NCBI GenBank assembly: GCA_900455155.1
Contig: UGUC01000002.1
Location: 1,550,001 to 1,614,000 of the forward strand
Length of the DNA: 64,000 nucleotides
Direction: 5' to 3'
Source: Providencia stuartii
GTDB lineage: Bacteria > Pseudomonadota > Gammaproteobacteria > Enterobacterales > Enterobacteriaceae
Shown here: positions 11,654 to 22,863 of the stretch, piece after piece
Numbering within the stretch: the stretch's first letter is position 1
Layout: each line of letters begins with the position of its first letter
The notes under the pieces: model-generated
What the model saw: the letters and a program-made list of their open reading frames with translations, nothing else
What the model was told of the DNA's origin: nothing
The model's database searches: none
Translations under genes and position numbers: made by a program

Positions 11654-14600
11654 TGCAACCCGGGATCCAAAAAGGTGGCGGCCCTTCCCGCTTATTTATT
11701 TTACGTCCAGTCGCTACCACCTTATTTATGGTAGCCATTCTGCTTGCAGGGATCATTGGCTATCGTTTCCTACCTGTATCGGCTTTACCAGAAGTCGATT
11801 ATCCAACGATCCAAGTGGTCACCCTCTATCCGGGGGCGAGTCCTGAAGTCATGACATCCGCGGTAACCGCACCGCTAGAAACCCAGTTTGGGCAGATGTC
11901 TGGGCTAAAACAAATGTCTTCCCAAAGTTCAGGGGGCGCATCTGTGATCACCTTGATGTTCCAGCTAACACTCCCCTTGGAGGTTGCAGAACAGGAAGTT
12001 CAGGCCGCCATTAATTCAGCCTCAAGTTTACTGCCTTCAGATTTACCTTATCCGCCTATTTACAATAAGGTCAACCCAGCGGATCCACCGGTACTCACTC
12101 TCGCCGTCACTTCTGACGCCATGCCTTTGACACAAGTTCAAGACATGATTGAGAACCGTATTGCGCAAAAAATATCACAGGTCAATGGCGTGGGGCTTGT
12201 CACCCTTGCGGGTGGACAACGCCCAGCGGTGCGAGTGAACTTAAACCCACAAGCGATGGCAGCAAAAGGATTAGACAGCGAGACGATCCGAGCCGCGATA
12301 AACAATGCTAACGTCAACTCAGCAAAAGGCAGTTTTGATGGCCCAACACGCGCGGTAACCCTCTCTGCAAATGACCAAATGAAATCCTTAGAGGACTATC
12401 GCCGCTTAATTGTGGCCTTTCAAAACGGTGCTCCCGTCCGTTTAGGTGATATCGCCACTATTGAGCAAGGGGCGGAAAACGCCTATCTAGGTGCGTGGGC
12501 AAATACACAACAGGCTATTGTTATTAATGTACAACGCCAACCTGGCGCTAACGTTATCGAAACCACTGATACCATTCGCAACCTGCTTCCTGAGCTAATT
12601 GAAACACTGCCTAAATCGGTGGATGTGAAAATTTTAACGGATAGAACCAGCACAATCCGTGCCTCCGTTAGCGATGTGCAGTTTGAATTAATGCTTGCGA
12701 TTGCACTGGTTGTCATGGTGATCTACCTGTTCCTACGCAACGGTATCGCGACACTCATTCCCGGTATTGCCGTTCCTCTTTCCCTTGTCGGCACCTTTGC
12801 CGTCATGTATTTCTGTGGTTTCTCTGTCAATAACCTCACTTTGATGGCTCTCACTATCGCCACAGGGTTTGTGGTCGATGATGCCATCGTGGTTATTGAA
12901 AATATTTCGCGCTACCTTGAACAAGGTGACAAGCCTGTCGTCGCCGCTTTAAAAGGCGCGGGAGAAATTGGCTTTACCATTATTTCATTAACATTTTCTT
13001 TGGTGGCAGTACTGATCCCATTACTGTTTATGGGCGATATTGTTGGTCGGTTGTTTAGGGAATTTGCCATCACCCTTGCCGTTGCCATTCTGATCTCGGC
13101 GGTAGTGTCCTTGACACTCACACCAATGATGTGTGCTCGCTTGTTAAAACCTGAATCAGAGCATAAACATAACCGCTTTGAAATCGCCTGCGAGCGCTTT
13201 TTTGACCGCATGATTGCAGGATATGCCATTTGGTTAAAGCGGATATTAAATCACCGCTGGCTAACACTTTCCGTTGCTATCGGCACGCTGGTTTTAACCG
13301 TATTACTGTATATGTGGATCCCGAAAGGTTTCTTTCCATTACAAGATAACGGGATCATTCAAGGCACCATTGAAAGCCGCCAATCCATCTCCTTTGTGGC
13401 TATGTCACAGAAACAGCAGGAAGTGGCTGAAAAATTACTGTCTGATCCTGCGGTAGAAAATATCACCACTTATGTTGGGATAGATGGAACCAATCCGACT
13501 CTCAATAATGGGCGCATTCAAATTACCTTGAAGCCTTTAGATGAACGTCCAGATCGCGTCAATACGATTATTCCACGCTTGCAACGTTTAGCTGATAGCG
13601 TTTCTGGGGTCAATTTGTATTTGCAACCGATGCAAGACCTCACGATTGATACCCAATTGGCTCGCACCCAATATCAATTTACGCTGCAAGCAGGCTCGCT
13701 AGATGAACTTTCTCTTTGGGTGCCTAAGCTATTGAGCCAATTAAAACAACAGCCCGAGTTAGTGGATGTCAGCAGTGATTGGCAGGATAAAGGACTTGTC
13801 GCCTACGTTAATGTTGATAGAGATACGGCGAGTCGTTTTGGTATCACGATGGCTGCAATTGATAACGCCCTATACAATGCGTTCGGTCAACGCATGATCT
13901 CGACCATTTATACCCAATCGAATCAGTACCGCGTTATTATTGAGCATGATACGCAAACTCGCGATGGTATTAACGCCCTGAATGATATTCGTCTCAAAGG
14001 CACCGATGGCGCCATTGTGCCATTAAGCACGTTAGTCAATATTCAGGAAGGCTATGGGCCGCTTGCGATTAACCATTTGGATCAGTTCCCAGCAGCGACC
14101 TTCTCGTTTAATCTTGCTGACGATGCGTCTCTTGAGTCTGCGGTTAATGCGGTGAAAAATGCAGAAGCGCAAATTAATATGCCAAAATCCATTACGACTC
14201 AGTTCCAAGGCGCTACTTTAGCGTTTGAAGCCGCACTGAGTAGTACGGTTTGGTTAATTGCCGCCGCAATCATCGCCATGTATATCGTTCTTGGGATTTT
14301 ATATGAAAGCTTTATTCATCCTATTACCATCCTCTCAACACTCCCTACTGCTGGCGTAGGGGCATTATTAGCTCTGATGATGGCTGGCAGCGAATTAGAT
14401 GTGATTGCTGTTATTGGTATTATTTTGTTAATCGGGATAGTTAAAAAGAACGCAATCATGATGATTGACTTTGCACTTGCCGCCGAACGTGAGCAAGGCA
14501 TGTCTCCTAAAGATGCTATTTACCAAGCCTGTTTATTACGATTCCGCCCAATATTGATGACCACCATGGCGGCTCTGCTCGGCGCATTACCGCTGATGCT

Positions 14601-14775
14601 CAGTAGCGGCGTAGGTGCAGAGCTTCGTCAACCACTTGGGATCTGTATGGTGGGAGGGCTGATTATGAGTCAGATCTTAACCCTATTTACGACACCGGTG
14701 ATTTATCTGTTATTTGATAGCCTTTCAAATAACTTAAAAGCACGCCGCCAAAGTCGCAAACAACAGGTGTCATAA
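11653..14775 (+). CDS. mdtB: mdtB, RND multidrug efflux transporter subunit
   Basis: MdtB forms the heterotrimeric B2C inner-membrane proton/drug antiporter with MdtC; in E. coli the pump exports bile salts, novobiocin and zinc-related stressors. The 1040-residue protein is full length for an RND pump. It shows the first membrane segment after [10 protein letters not shown], the porter domain, and the membrane motif [14 protein letters not shown] whose adjacent aspartates belong to the proton relay, repeated in the second half by [14 protein letters not shown]. Its ATG overlaps the mdtA stop and its own stop overlaps the mdtC start, so mdtABC is one translation-coupled operon. Confidence 0.97.
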   Translation: MQPGIQKGGGPSRLFILRPVATTLFMVAILLAGIIGYRFLPVSALPEVDYPTIQVVTLYPGASPEVMTSAVTAPLETQFGQMSGLKQMSSQSSGGASVITLMFQLTLPLEVAEQEVQAAINSASSLLPSDLPYPPIYNKVNPADPPVLTLAVTSDAMPLTQVQDMIENRIAQKISQVNGVGLVTLAGGQRPAVRVNLNPQAMAAKGLDSETIRAAINNANVNSAKGSFDGPTRAVTLSANDQMKSLEDYRRLIVAFQNGAPVRLGDIATIEQGAENAYLGAWANTQQAIVINVQRQPGANVIETTDTIRNLLPELIETLPKSVDVKILTDRTSTIRASVSDVQFELMLAIALVVMVIYLFLRNGIATLIPGIAVPLSLVGTFAVMYFCGFSVNNLTLMALTIATGFVVDDAIVVIENISRYLEQGDKPVVAALKGAGEIGFTIISLTFSLVAVLIPLLFMGDIVGRLFREFAITLAVAILISAVVSLTLTPMMCARLLKPESEHKHNRFEIACERFFDRMIAGYAIWLKRILNHRWLTLSVAIGTLVLTVLLYMWIPKGFFPLQDNGIIQGTIESRQSISFVAMSQKQQEVAEKLLSDPAVENITTYVGIDGTNPTLNNGRIQITLKPLDERPDRVNTIIPRLQRLADSVSGVNLYLQPMQDLTIDTQLARTQYQFTLQAGSLDELSLWVPKLLSQLKQQPELVDVSSDWQDKGLVAYVNVDRDTASRFGITMAAIDNALYNAFGQRMISTIYTQSNQYRVIIEHDTQTRDGINALNDIRLKGTDGAIVPLSTLVNIQEGYGPLAINHLDQFPAATFSFNLADDASLESAVNAVKNAEAQINMPKSITTQFQGATLAFEAALSSTVWLIAAAIIAMYIVLGILYESFIHPITILSTLPTAGVGALLALMMAGSELDVIAVIGIILLIGIVKKNAIMMIDFALAAEREQGMSPKDAIYQACLLRFRPILMTTMAALLGALPLMLSSGVGAELRQPLGICMVGGLIMSQILTLFTTPVIYLLFDSLSNNLKARRQSRKQQVS

Positions 14776-17700
14776 TGAAGCGTTTCTTTGCCTTATTCAT
14801 TAGTCGCCCTGTTGCAACCACACTGATTAGCGTTGCAATCTCGCTATGTGGTGCACTGAGCTTCATTTTTTTGCCCGTTGCACCACTGCCACAAGTTGAC
14901 TACCCCGTAATAAACGTGACAGCGTCACTTCCTGGGGCATCCCCAGAAACCATGGCATCGTCTATTGCAACGCCGTTAGAGCGTTCATTGGGAAGTATTG
15001 CGGGTATCAGTGAAATGACCTCCAGCAGTTCGCTTGGTCGTACCACCATCACCCTCGAATTTAATCTTGATAAAGACATTAACAACGCTGCCCGTGAAGT
15101 ACAAGCCGCGATAAATGCGGCACAAACCTTGTTACCGAGCGGAATGCCAAGCAAGCCTCGATACTATAAATCGAACCCTTCCGACGCCCCTATTATGATC
15201 TTAACCTTAACCTCTAAGACGATGAGTACAGGTGAGATTTATGATATTGCATCAACCCGTTTATCACAGCGTATAGCGCAAATTGAAGGGGTCAGTGAAG
15301 TCTCCGTTGGTGGTGGCTCCCTGCCCGCGGTACGTGTTGAGCTCAATCCAACGGCTCTATTTAATCAAGGCGTCTCCTTAGATAAGGTGCGCTCCGCAAT
15401 CAGTAGCGCCAACGTGCGCCAACCTCAAGGCTACATTAACAACGATGACAGCCGCTGGCAGGTACAAACCAATGATGAGCTAAAAAAAGCAGTGGACTAT
15501 CAACCTATCATCGTCCACTACAAAGAGGGCAATGCCGTCAAACTCAGTGATGTGGCGAATGTGAAAGATTCGGTTCAAGACGTACGTGCAGCAGGGATGT
15601 CAGGTGGTGAGCCCGCTATTTTGATTGTCATCCGTCGCGAAGCGGGAGCTAATATCATTGAAACCGTAAATCGCATTCGCGCAGAGCTTCCTGACTTCCA
15701 AGAGATGATCCCTGCCGCGATTGACCTAAAAGTAGCGCAGGACAGAACGCCGACGATCCGCGCTTCACTCGTTGAAGTCGAGCGAGCATTGATGATCGCT
15801 ATTGCGTTAGTCATATTAGTTGTGTTGTTATTTCTGCGCTCTGGTCGCGCCACCCTGATCCCTGCAATTGCGGTTCCTGTATCTCTCATTGGCACCTTTA
15901 CTGCCATGTATCTTTTGCGGGTTCAGTTTAAATAACTTGTCATTAATGGCATTGACCGTCGCAACAGGCTTTGTTGTCGATGATGCGATTGTGGTACTCG
16001 AAAACATTTCACGTCATATCGAAAATGGCTGTAAACCCTTTATTGCTGCGGTCAGAGGGGTGAGTGAAGTCGGTTTTACGGTTGTTTCAATGAGCATCTC
16101 CCTCGTAGCCGTTTTTATTCCTTTATTATTAATGGAGGGGTTAGTTGGCCGGCTATTTCGTGAGTTTGCGATTACCCTCGCCACGGCAATTGGCATCTCG
16201 CTGGTCGTTTCGCTGACCCTCACCCCCATGATGTGCGCCCATTTGCTTAAACGACACAAAGGCAAACAGGCTGAAAAAACCAGTGTTATCGGCGGCTACT
16301 TACACCGTATACAAAACGGTTACGGTGCGACATTAAATTGGGTACTGTCTCATAAACGCAGTGTACTCGCTATCTTGTTCGCCACTATCGGATTGAACAT
16401 TTATTTGTATATCGCTATCCCAAAAACATTTTTCCCTGAACAAGATACAGGCCGTTTACTTGGCTTTGTTCGTGCCGACCAAAGCATTTCATTCCAAGCA
16501 ATGAAAGAGAAAATGACGCGCTTTATGCAGCAAGTGAATGCCGATCCTGCCGTGGATAGCGTGACAGGTTTTACTGGCGGAAGCCGTGTAAACAGCGGCT
16601 CCATGTTTATCTCATTGAAACCGATTGATGAACGTAAAGAGAGTGCCAACGCGGTAATCAACCGACTTCGAGCTAAGTTAGCTAAAGAGCCGGGAGCTAA
16701 TTTATTTATGATGCCCGTGCAAGATATCCGTGTTGGTGGCCGTCAAGCGCATTCCAGTTATCAGTTTTCATTACTTGCCGATGAACTCAATGCGTTACGT
16801 GAATGGGAGCCTGCGGTACGTAAAGCCATTGCCGAACTCCCGCAAGTGACTGATGTAAACTCAGATAAAGAGGATAAAGGCGCTGAGATGGCCATTACCT
16901 ATGATAGGGATTTAATGGCCCAACTTGGTATTGATGTGCGAGCCGCCAATGACCTGTTGAATAATGCCTTCGGACAACGTCAAATATCCACCATCTATGA
17001 ACCCATGAACCAATACAAGGTGGTGATGGAAGTGGCGCCTGAATATACTCAGGATGTCAGTTCTCTCGACAAAATGTTTGTTATCAATAGTCGTGGAGAC
17101 GCTATTCCATTATCTTATTTTGCCCGTTGGCAGCCCGCCAATGCCCCTTTGAGTGTTAACCACCAAGGGTTATCGGCATCATCCACTATCGCATTTAACA
17201 TCGCTGAAGGTTATACCCTCAATGACGCCATTTCAGCTATCGAAAAAACCATGACCACACTTGGTGTGCCATCAACAATACGAGGCACTTTTGCGGGTAC
17301 GGCTCAGATATTCCAAGATACCTTAAAATCACAATTGTTTTTAATTTTAGCGGCCATTGTCACTGTCTACCTTGTTTTAGGCATTTTGTATGAAAGCTAT
17401 ATTCATCCACTGACCATTTTATCCACACTACCTTCGGCGGGGGTCGGCGCTCTCCTCGCCTTAGAGTTATTTGATACCCCATTTAGTTTAATTGCTCTAA
17501 TCGGCATTATGCTGCTGATTGGTATTGTGAAGAAAAATGCCATTATCATGGTGGATTTTGCTATCCAAGCACAACGTCAGCATGGTTTAACCGCACGTGA
17601 GGCGATTTTGCGTGCGAGCTTACTGCGCTTTAGGCCCATTTTAATGACAACGCTGGCAGCAATTTTTGGTGCCCTACCACTTGCTTTAGGCAGTGGTGAT

Positions 17701-17853
17701 GGCGCGGAGTTACGCCAACCATTAGGTATCACTATTGTTGGTGGCTTAGTGATGAGTCAACTACTCACCTTATTCACAACACCGGTCGTCTATTTATGTT
17801 TCGATCAACTCAGACAGCGCTATACCAAAAAAGCGGTAGCTCTAAACGAATAA
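14775..17853 (+). pseudogene. mdtC: mdtC, RND multidrug efflux transporter subunit; one frameshift
   Basis: MdtC is the partner of MdtB in the MdtABC-TolC pump. It opens [20 protein letters not shown]. The frame breaks at the four-T run 15913-15916: one T fewer restores [36 protein letters not shown], the proton-relay membrane segment. Removing that base gives 1026 codons including the stop, matching the 1025-residue E. coli protein. The second half contains [14 protein letters not shown]. It is followed after 13 bases by baeS. E. coli has mdtD between mdtC and baeS; it is absent here. The break is very probably artefactual. Confidence 0.95.
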
Positions 17854-17866
17854 GGGCTTATATATA

Positions 17867-19261
17867 ATGAAACTCAGATTTAATAGCGTCAGTACTCGAT
17901 TATTTTTGGCTATCTTTGCGACATGCATACTCCTTGTTGTGATCATGCACCAAGGAGTACGTTTAAGCTTCCAGCATGGTTTTACCGACTATATTAAAGA
18001 AAATGACCAACAGCGTGCTGAGCTGATCGCTGACGCTCTTGCTGAGCAATACGATGAAACGGGGAGTTGGCGCTTCTTGATCCGTAATGAACGTGCTTTC
18101 TTTCATATTTTACGCAGCATTGAACACCACCAGCGCACCCTACCGCCGACTAAACCAAAGGGGTGGCGCTCATATTTTTGGGTTTATGATAGCCAAGACC
18201 GCCGAATATTAGGCCGCGATGTTCCTTTACCGGATGATGTTATCCGACAACCCGTCATCTCATCTAATGGCAAAACGGTAGGTTGGGTCATTGCAAGTAG
18301 TGGAGATGGGATTAGCAATGAAATTGACCGCCGTTTTGATGATCAACAGATGCTCACCAGTTGGTTTATTGCTGGCTTATCATTAATCGTTGCCTTGATT
18401 GCTACATTTTTCTTAGCTCGTGGTTTTTTAAGACCCATCAAACGGCTGTTAGATGGGACGAACCAACTTGCCAATGGCGACTTTTCAACCCGCGTTCCTG
18501 AAGTCGGTCACGATGAACTCGGTCAGCTAGCAAAAGACTTTAATCACCTCGCATCAACGCTGGAAAAAAATGAGCATATGCGCCGAGACTATATGGCAGA
18601 TATTTCTCATGAACTGCGCACTCCTCTATCCGTTTTGCAAGGTGAACTCGAAGCCGTTCAGGATGGCGTTCGCCAAGCGACACCTGAGACCATCAATTCA
18701 TTACTGGCAGAGACACACACATTAATCAAATTAGTCAACGACCTACATCAACTTTCCCTGTCGGATAGAGGCTCTTTGGTGTATCGCATCCAATCTGCTG
18801 ATATTGTGCCTTTAATTAATATGACCGTTGGGCAATCACGCTGGCGGCTCGAAGAAAAACAGCTTTCAGTTACGCTAAATTTACCTGAGCAGCAGATCAT
18901 CAATATTGACCCAGACCGAATCACGCAGCTATTTTACAATTTGATGGAAAATAGCCTACGTTATACCGACCCGCAAGGTGAAATAGTCATTCGAGCCTTG
19001 GTTGAAGAGAATCAATTTTCTATTTATTGGGAAGACAGTGCACCGGGGTTAACTATCCAGCAGTGTAGCCACCTATTTGAGCGTTTCTATCGAGCCGAAG
19101 GGTCTCGTAACCGCGCTAGCGGAGGCTCTGGCTTAGGGTTAGCGATTTGCTATAATATCATTGAAGCGCATAAGGGAAGCATACACGCTAGCCCTTCCCC
19201 TTTAGGCGGCGTGTGCATTGCTATCCACTTACCGCTCAATCAAAAGGAAAATGAACAGTGA
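17867..19261 (+). CDS. baeS: baeS, envelope-stress sensor histidine kinase
   Basis: BaeS senses envelope damage and drugs such as indole or flavonoids and phosphorylates BaeR. The 464-residue protein has an N-terminal membrane segment (about 10-30), a periplasmic domain, a second segment (about 165-187), a HAMP domain (about 187-240), a dimerisation domain with the phospho-accepting His in [14 protein letters not shown], and an ATPase domain ending in [19 protein letters not shown]. An AGGG ribosome binding site lies before the ATG. It follows mdtC by 13 bases and overlaps baeR by four, so the pump and its regulator form one operon with feedback. Confidence 0.95.
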   Translation: MKLRFNSVSTRLFLAIFATCILLVVIMHQGVRLSFQHGFTDYIKENDQQRAELIADALAEQYDETGSWRFLIRNERAFFHILRSIEHHQRTLPPTKPKGWRSYFWVYDSQDRRILGRDVPLPDDVIRQPVISSNGKTVGWVIASSGDGISNEIDRRFDDQQMLTSWFIAGLSLIVALIATFFLARGFLRPIKRLLDGTNQLANGDFSTRVPEVGHDELGQLAKDFNHLASTLEKNEHMRRDYMADISHELRTPLSVLQGELEAVQDGVRQATPETINSLLAETHTLIKLVNDLHQLSLSDRGSLVYRIQSADIVPLINMTVGQSRWRLEEKQLSVTLNLPEQQIINIDPDRITQLFYNLMENSLRYTDPQGEIVIRALVEENQFSIYWEDSAPGLTIQQCSHLFERFYRAEGSRNRASGGSGLGLAICYNIIEAHKGSIHASPSPLGGVCIAIHLPLNQKENEQ

Positions 19262-19953
19262 CAGTGTTAGAGCCTTCAAGTGCCAACGTATTAGTTGTTG
19301 AGGATGAGCCAAAACTTGGGCAACTGCTTTATGATTACCTTCAGGCGGCAGGTTATCAGCCTTCAATATTGCAGCGTGGTGATGAAGTCATTGACTATGT
19401 GCGTCAGCAACAACCCGACATTATCCTCCTTGATTTAATGCTACCGGGGATGGACGGGCTAACAATCTGCCGTGAACTGCGCAAATTTTGCGAGATACCG
19501 ATCATTATGGTGACGGCTAAAACGGAAGAAATTGACCGCCTGTTAGGGTTAGAAATTGGTGCCGATGACTATATCTGTAAACCCTTTAGTCCTCGCGAAG
19601 TAGTCGCAAGGGTAAAGACTATTTTACGGCGTTGCCAACGCGCGGCTTCTCCGGATAAAAGCAGACCCCAGCTCATTATCGATGAAAATGCGTTTCAAGT
19701 CCGCTATGGCGAACAACTGCTTGAGTTAACTCCCGCCGAGTTCCGTTTACTCAAGTTTATGTCGGACAACGCTGGCACCGTCTTTTCCCGTGACCAGCTA
19801 TTAGATATTCTGTATGACGATCACCGCATCGTCACCGATAGAACAATTGATAGCCATGTTAAAAACTTACGGCGTAAACTCGAATTACTCGATAACGAGA
19901 AAACATTTATTCGCTCTATTTATGGTTTAGGTTATCGCTGGGATGAGGTGTAA
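19258..19953 (+). CDS. baeR: baeR, OmpR-family response regulator
   Basis: BaeR activates mdtABC and other envelope-stress genes when phosphorylated by BaeS. The 231-residue protein has a receiver domain (about 10-125; phospho-acceptor Asp in [13 protein letters not shown], Lys in CKPFSPREV) and a winged-helix DNA-binding domain (about 135-230; [25 protein letters not shown]). It starts with GTG at 19258, overlapping the baeS TGA in GTGA. The only in-frame alternatives are internal, and the N-terminus agrees with E. coli BaeR, which also has a short extension before the receiver. Confidence 0.95.
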   Translation: MTVLEPSSANVLVVEDEPKLGQLLYDYLQAAGYQPSILQRGDEVIDYVRQQQPDIILLDLMLPGMDGLTICRELRKFCEIPIIMVTAKTEEIDRLLGLEIGADDYICKPFSPREVVARVKTILRRCQRAASPDKSRPQLIIDENAFQVRYGEQLLELTPAEFRLLKFMSDNAGTVFSRDQLLDILYDDHRIVTDRTIDSHVKNLRRKLELLDNEKTFIRSIYGLGYRWDEV

Positions 19954-20098
19954 TCCTAGACATTGAGGCAAGTCAGTTATACTTACTATTTGTAGGGAAT
20001 ATTTTGATTTCCTGAAAAATAGAGTTAAAATCAGCTCCCTTTAAAATGCTTATCCGCCCTAGGGTAAGTACTGACTTGATATCAGACTGAGAAGCAAC

Positions 20099-21478
20099 AT
20101 GTTTACACCAGAATTATTATCGCCCGCAGGTTCATTAAAGAACATGCGTTATGCTTTTGCTTATGGCGCAGATGCCGTTTATGCAGGGCAACCTCGTTAT
20201 AGCCTTCGCGTGCGTAACAACGAATTTAACCACGAAAACCTTGCTAAAGGGATCCAAGAAGCCCACGAACTTGGCAAAAAGTTCTATGTCGTTGTTAACA
20301 TCGCACCGCATAATGCCAAGCTAAAAACCTTTATTCGCGACCTAACCCCTGTCATTGAAATGGGGCCAGATGCGTTGATCATGTCAGACCCTGGTTTGAT
20401 TATGATGGTTCGCGAAGCCTTCCCTGACATGGATATTCATTTATCCGTACAAGCAAACGCAGTTAACTGGGCATCGGTAAAATTTTGGAAGCAAATGGGT
20501 CTGACTCGCGTCATTTTATCACGTGAGCTTTCACTTGAAGAAATCGCTGAAATTCGTAAACAGGTGCCTGATATTGAATTAGAGGTATTCGTTCACGGTG
20601 CACTGTGTATGGCCTACTCTGGCCGTTGCCTACTGTCAGGTTATATCAATAAACGCGACCCAAACCAAGGTACTTGCACCAACGCCTGCCGCTGGGAATA
20701 TAAAGTTGAAGAAGGCAAAGAAGATGATGTGGGAAATATCGTGCATATGCATGAGCCTATCCCTGTCAAAAACATAGCGCCAACTTTAGGTGAAGGTGCC
20801 CCGACCGATAAAGTGTTTATGATCGAAGAGGCTAAACGTCCGGGTGAGTATATGACCGCCTTTGAAGACGAACATGGCACTTATATCATGAACTCCAAAG
20901 ATTTACGCGCGATAGAACACGTTGAAAACTTGACTAAAATGGGTGTGCACTCCTTAAAAATTGAAGGACGCACAAAATCATTCTATTACTGTGCACGTAC
21001 AGCACAAGTCTATCGCCGTGCAATTGATGATGCGGTTGCCGGTAAGCCATTCGACCCAACTCTCCTTTCGACCTTAGAAGGCTTAGCTCACCGTGGCTAT
21101 ACCGAAGGCTTTTTACGCCGTCACACCCATGATGCCTATCAAACCTATGAATATGGCTATTCGGTTTCTGAAACTCAGCAATTTGTGGGTGAATTTACGG
21201 GTAAACGTGTTAACGGCCTCGCAGAAGTTGACGTCAAAAATAAATTTAGTCTAGGTGATAGCTTAGAATTAATGACTCCAGCTGGAAACATTGTGTTTAC
21301 CCTTGATGCGCTCCATAACCGTAAAGGGGAAGCCATTGACGTGGCACCGGGCAACGGTCATATTGTTTATCTGCCTGTTCCTGATGATGTTGATCTAAAT
21401 TTTGGCCTGCTAATACGTAACCTATCAGGCACAACGACTCGCTCACCACATCAAACTGAATCATCAACTACGGCTTAA
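20099..21478 (+). CDS. trhP: trhP (yegQ), prephenate-dependent tRNA uridine(34) hydroxylase, U32 peptidase family
   Basis: TrhP hydroxylates wobble uridine-34 toward ho5U, the first step to cmo5U in several tRNAs, using prephenate. The 459-residue protein begins MFTPELLSPAGSLKNMRYAF, contains the U32 signature region ELEVFVHGALCMAYSGRC and conserved cysteines in GTCTNACRWEY likely to hold an iron-sulfur cluster, and ends with the C-terminal beta domain (about 390-445). Older annotations call it a collagenase-like protease. Placement after baeSR and before cyaR-yegS matches E. coli. The frame is clean. Confidence 0.95.
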   Translation: MFTPELLSPAGSLKNMRYAFAYGADAVYAGQPRYSLRVRNNEFNHENLAKGIQEAHELGKKFYVVVNIAPHNAKLKTFIRDLTPVIEMGPDALIMSDPGLIMMVREAFPDMDIHLSVQANAVNWASVKFWKQMGLTRVILSRELSLEEIAEIRKQVPDIELEVFVHGALCMAYSGRCLLSGYINKRDPNQGTCTNACRWEYKVEEGKEDDVGNIVHMHEPIPVKNIAPTLGEGAPTDKVFMIEEAKRPGEYMTAFEDEHGTYIMNSKDLRAIEHVENLTKMGVHSLKIEGRTKSFYYCARTAQVYRRAIDDAVAGKPFDPTLLSTLEGLAHRGYTEGFLRRHTHDAYQTYEYGYSVSETQQFVGEFTGKRVNGLAEVDVKNKFSLGDSLELMTPAGNIVFTLDALHNRKGEAIDVAPGNGHIVYLPVPDDVDLNFGLLIRNLSGTTTRSPHQTESSTTA

Positions 21479-21507
21479 TTTCGTTACGCATTAAGCTAAT
21501 TGATTAT

Positions 21508-21556
21508 AATGCTAGAATTCATTAATTTAATTGATTGAATTTCTAGCATTTTTTAT
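21508..21556 (+). terminator. Intrinsic terminator after trhP
   Basis: AATGCTAGAATTC (21508-21520) and GAATTTCTAGCATT (21537-21550) form a long stem with one mismatch or bulge, followed by a T-rich tail. Confidence 0.85.
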
Positions 21557-21595
21557 TTTTCCGTTTCAAACTATCTCAGTATAAAAACATCAACT

Positions 21596-21614
21596 TAAAT
21601 TGATAATCATTCTC
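21596..21614. promoter_or_regulatory. Fur-box-like sequence upstream of cyaR
   Basis: Aligned by eye to GATAATGATAATCATTATC, 15 of 19 positions agree, including an unbroken TGATAATCATT core. It lies about 110 bases before the CyaR start. CyaR is not known to me as a Fur target, so this is only a sequence match. Confidence 0.45.
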
Positions 21615-21657
21615 ATAAATAGTGTTTTACCGTAAAAATGTATTTAATATCCATTTT

Positions 21658-21673
21658 TATGCAATAGATCACA
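21658..21673. promoter_or_regulatory. CRP-like site and promoter of cyaR
   Basis: One good half-site TCACA (21669-21673) and a weak half TATGC (21658-21662) are spaced six bases apart and centred near 21665.5. A -10 element TATAGT lies at 21695-21700, giving a start near 21707, so the site sits at about -41.5, a class II CRP arrangement. E. coli CyaR is known to be CRP-cAMP activated. Confidence 0.65.
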
Positions 21674-21706
21674 ACAATTAGCTATTCAATGTCGTATAGT
21701 CACAAT

Positions 21707-21797
21707 CGAAAATGAAAGAACTAGAAAGTCATAAAATAAGACTAGGAACCACCTCCTTGGCTGGCTCAATCTCCCTTGAGCTAGCCATTTCTTTTTT
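21707..21797 (+). ncRNA. cyaR: CyaR, Hfq-binding small regulatory RNA
   Basis: The segment AGGAACCACCTCCTT (from about 21744) followed by a stem, ATCTCCCTT, and a final GC-rich hairpin with T-run closely matches the E. coli CyaR core and terminator. GGCTGGCTCAA pairs with TTGAGCTAGCC and is followed by six Ts. In E. coli CyaR the ACCUCCUU region base-pairs near ribosome binding sites of ompX, luxS, nadE and others. The position between trhP (yegQ) and yegS is the same as in E. coli. The start is inferred from the -10 box, so the 5' end may be off by a few bases. Confidence 0.9.
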
Positions 21798-21908
21798 ATC
21801 TCCCCTATAGAATGATTTAATCTATCAATGTGATTATTGAATTATTGTCATTTATCCCTCCGTTGTGTCTATACTGTGATCACTGTTGTTATCACTACAA
21901 GGATCAAA

Positions 21909-22817
21909 ATGGCTATCGATAAAACTTCATCGCGCACTTATCATCCTCAACGGTAAACAATCTGCCAACCCTGAGCTAAGAAAAGCCATCTACCAGCTAC
22001 GTGAAGAAGGTCATACAATTTTGGTGAGGATCCCATGGGAAACCAGTGAATTACCTACTTTTATTGATGAAGCAATCCGCGAAGGTGCAGAAACAATTAT
22101 CGCCGGTGGCGGCGATGGCACAATTAACGCTGTAGCCAGTGCGTTAATGCGCCTTACCTGAAAAGCAACGCCCGCGATTGGTATCTTACCGCTAGGTACA
22201 GCTAATGATTTTGCTACTGGCGCCAACATCCCTATGGATATCCATGCTGCTTTAACATTAGCAGTAAAAGGCAAATCAGTGGCGATAGATATTGCTAGAG
22301 TCAATCATTGATGCTTTTTTTATGAATATGGCCACGGGGGGGTTTGGCACTCGGATCACAACAGAAACGCCGGATGCTCTTAAGTCAGCACTGGGTGGCG
22401 CAGCTTATGTTATTAATGGCTTGTTGCGCCCTGACACCACTAAAAACTGATACCTGTCGGATTGAAACAGAGCATTTTCATTGGGAAGGCGAAACTCTGG
22501 TTGTTGCTATCGGTAATGGAATACAGGCGGGTGGTGGACAACAATTAACCCCCGATGCATTAATCGATGATGGTAAATTGAATTTGCTCATCATACCCGC
22601 TCGCGATGTGATACCCGCTCTACTGACCAATTTGTTCAGCAATGATAAAAATCAGCATTTAATTGAAAAAACAACTCGTTGGGTAAAAATTTCATCGCCC
22701 CATGAAATGGTATTTAATTTGGACGGAGAGCCGCTTTCTGGTGAAACTTTCACCTTTGAATTACTACCTGAAGCGATCCACTGCCGGTTACCGCCTCAAT
22801 GTGGCTTGTTATCTTAA
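21909..22817 (+). pseudogene. yegS: yegS, lipid kinase (diacylglycerol kinase family); frame broken
   Basis: YegS is a lipid kinase that phosphorylates phosphatidylglycerol in vitro. The ATG at 21909, with AAGGA upstream, starts MAIDKLHRALIILNGK once one A is removed from 21921-21924. The nucleotide-binding GGGDGTIN motif follows. A TGA at 22159-22161 lies in the correct frame; a substitution or a nearby insertion plus deletion (reading [15 protein letters not shown]) would explain it. Further single extra bases are at 22308-22309 (T) and 22429-22431 (C). The end reads FNLDGEPLSGETF. Removing three gives 302 codons including the stop (E. coli 299 aa). Confidence 0.9.
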
Positions 22818-22863
22818 ATTTTATGATTAACATCCCCTAGACTTTTGTTAAATGGAGGAAGTC

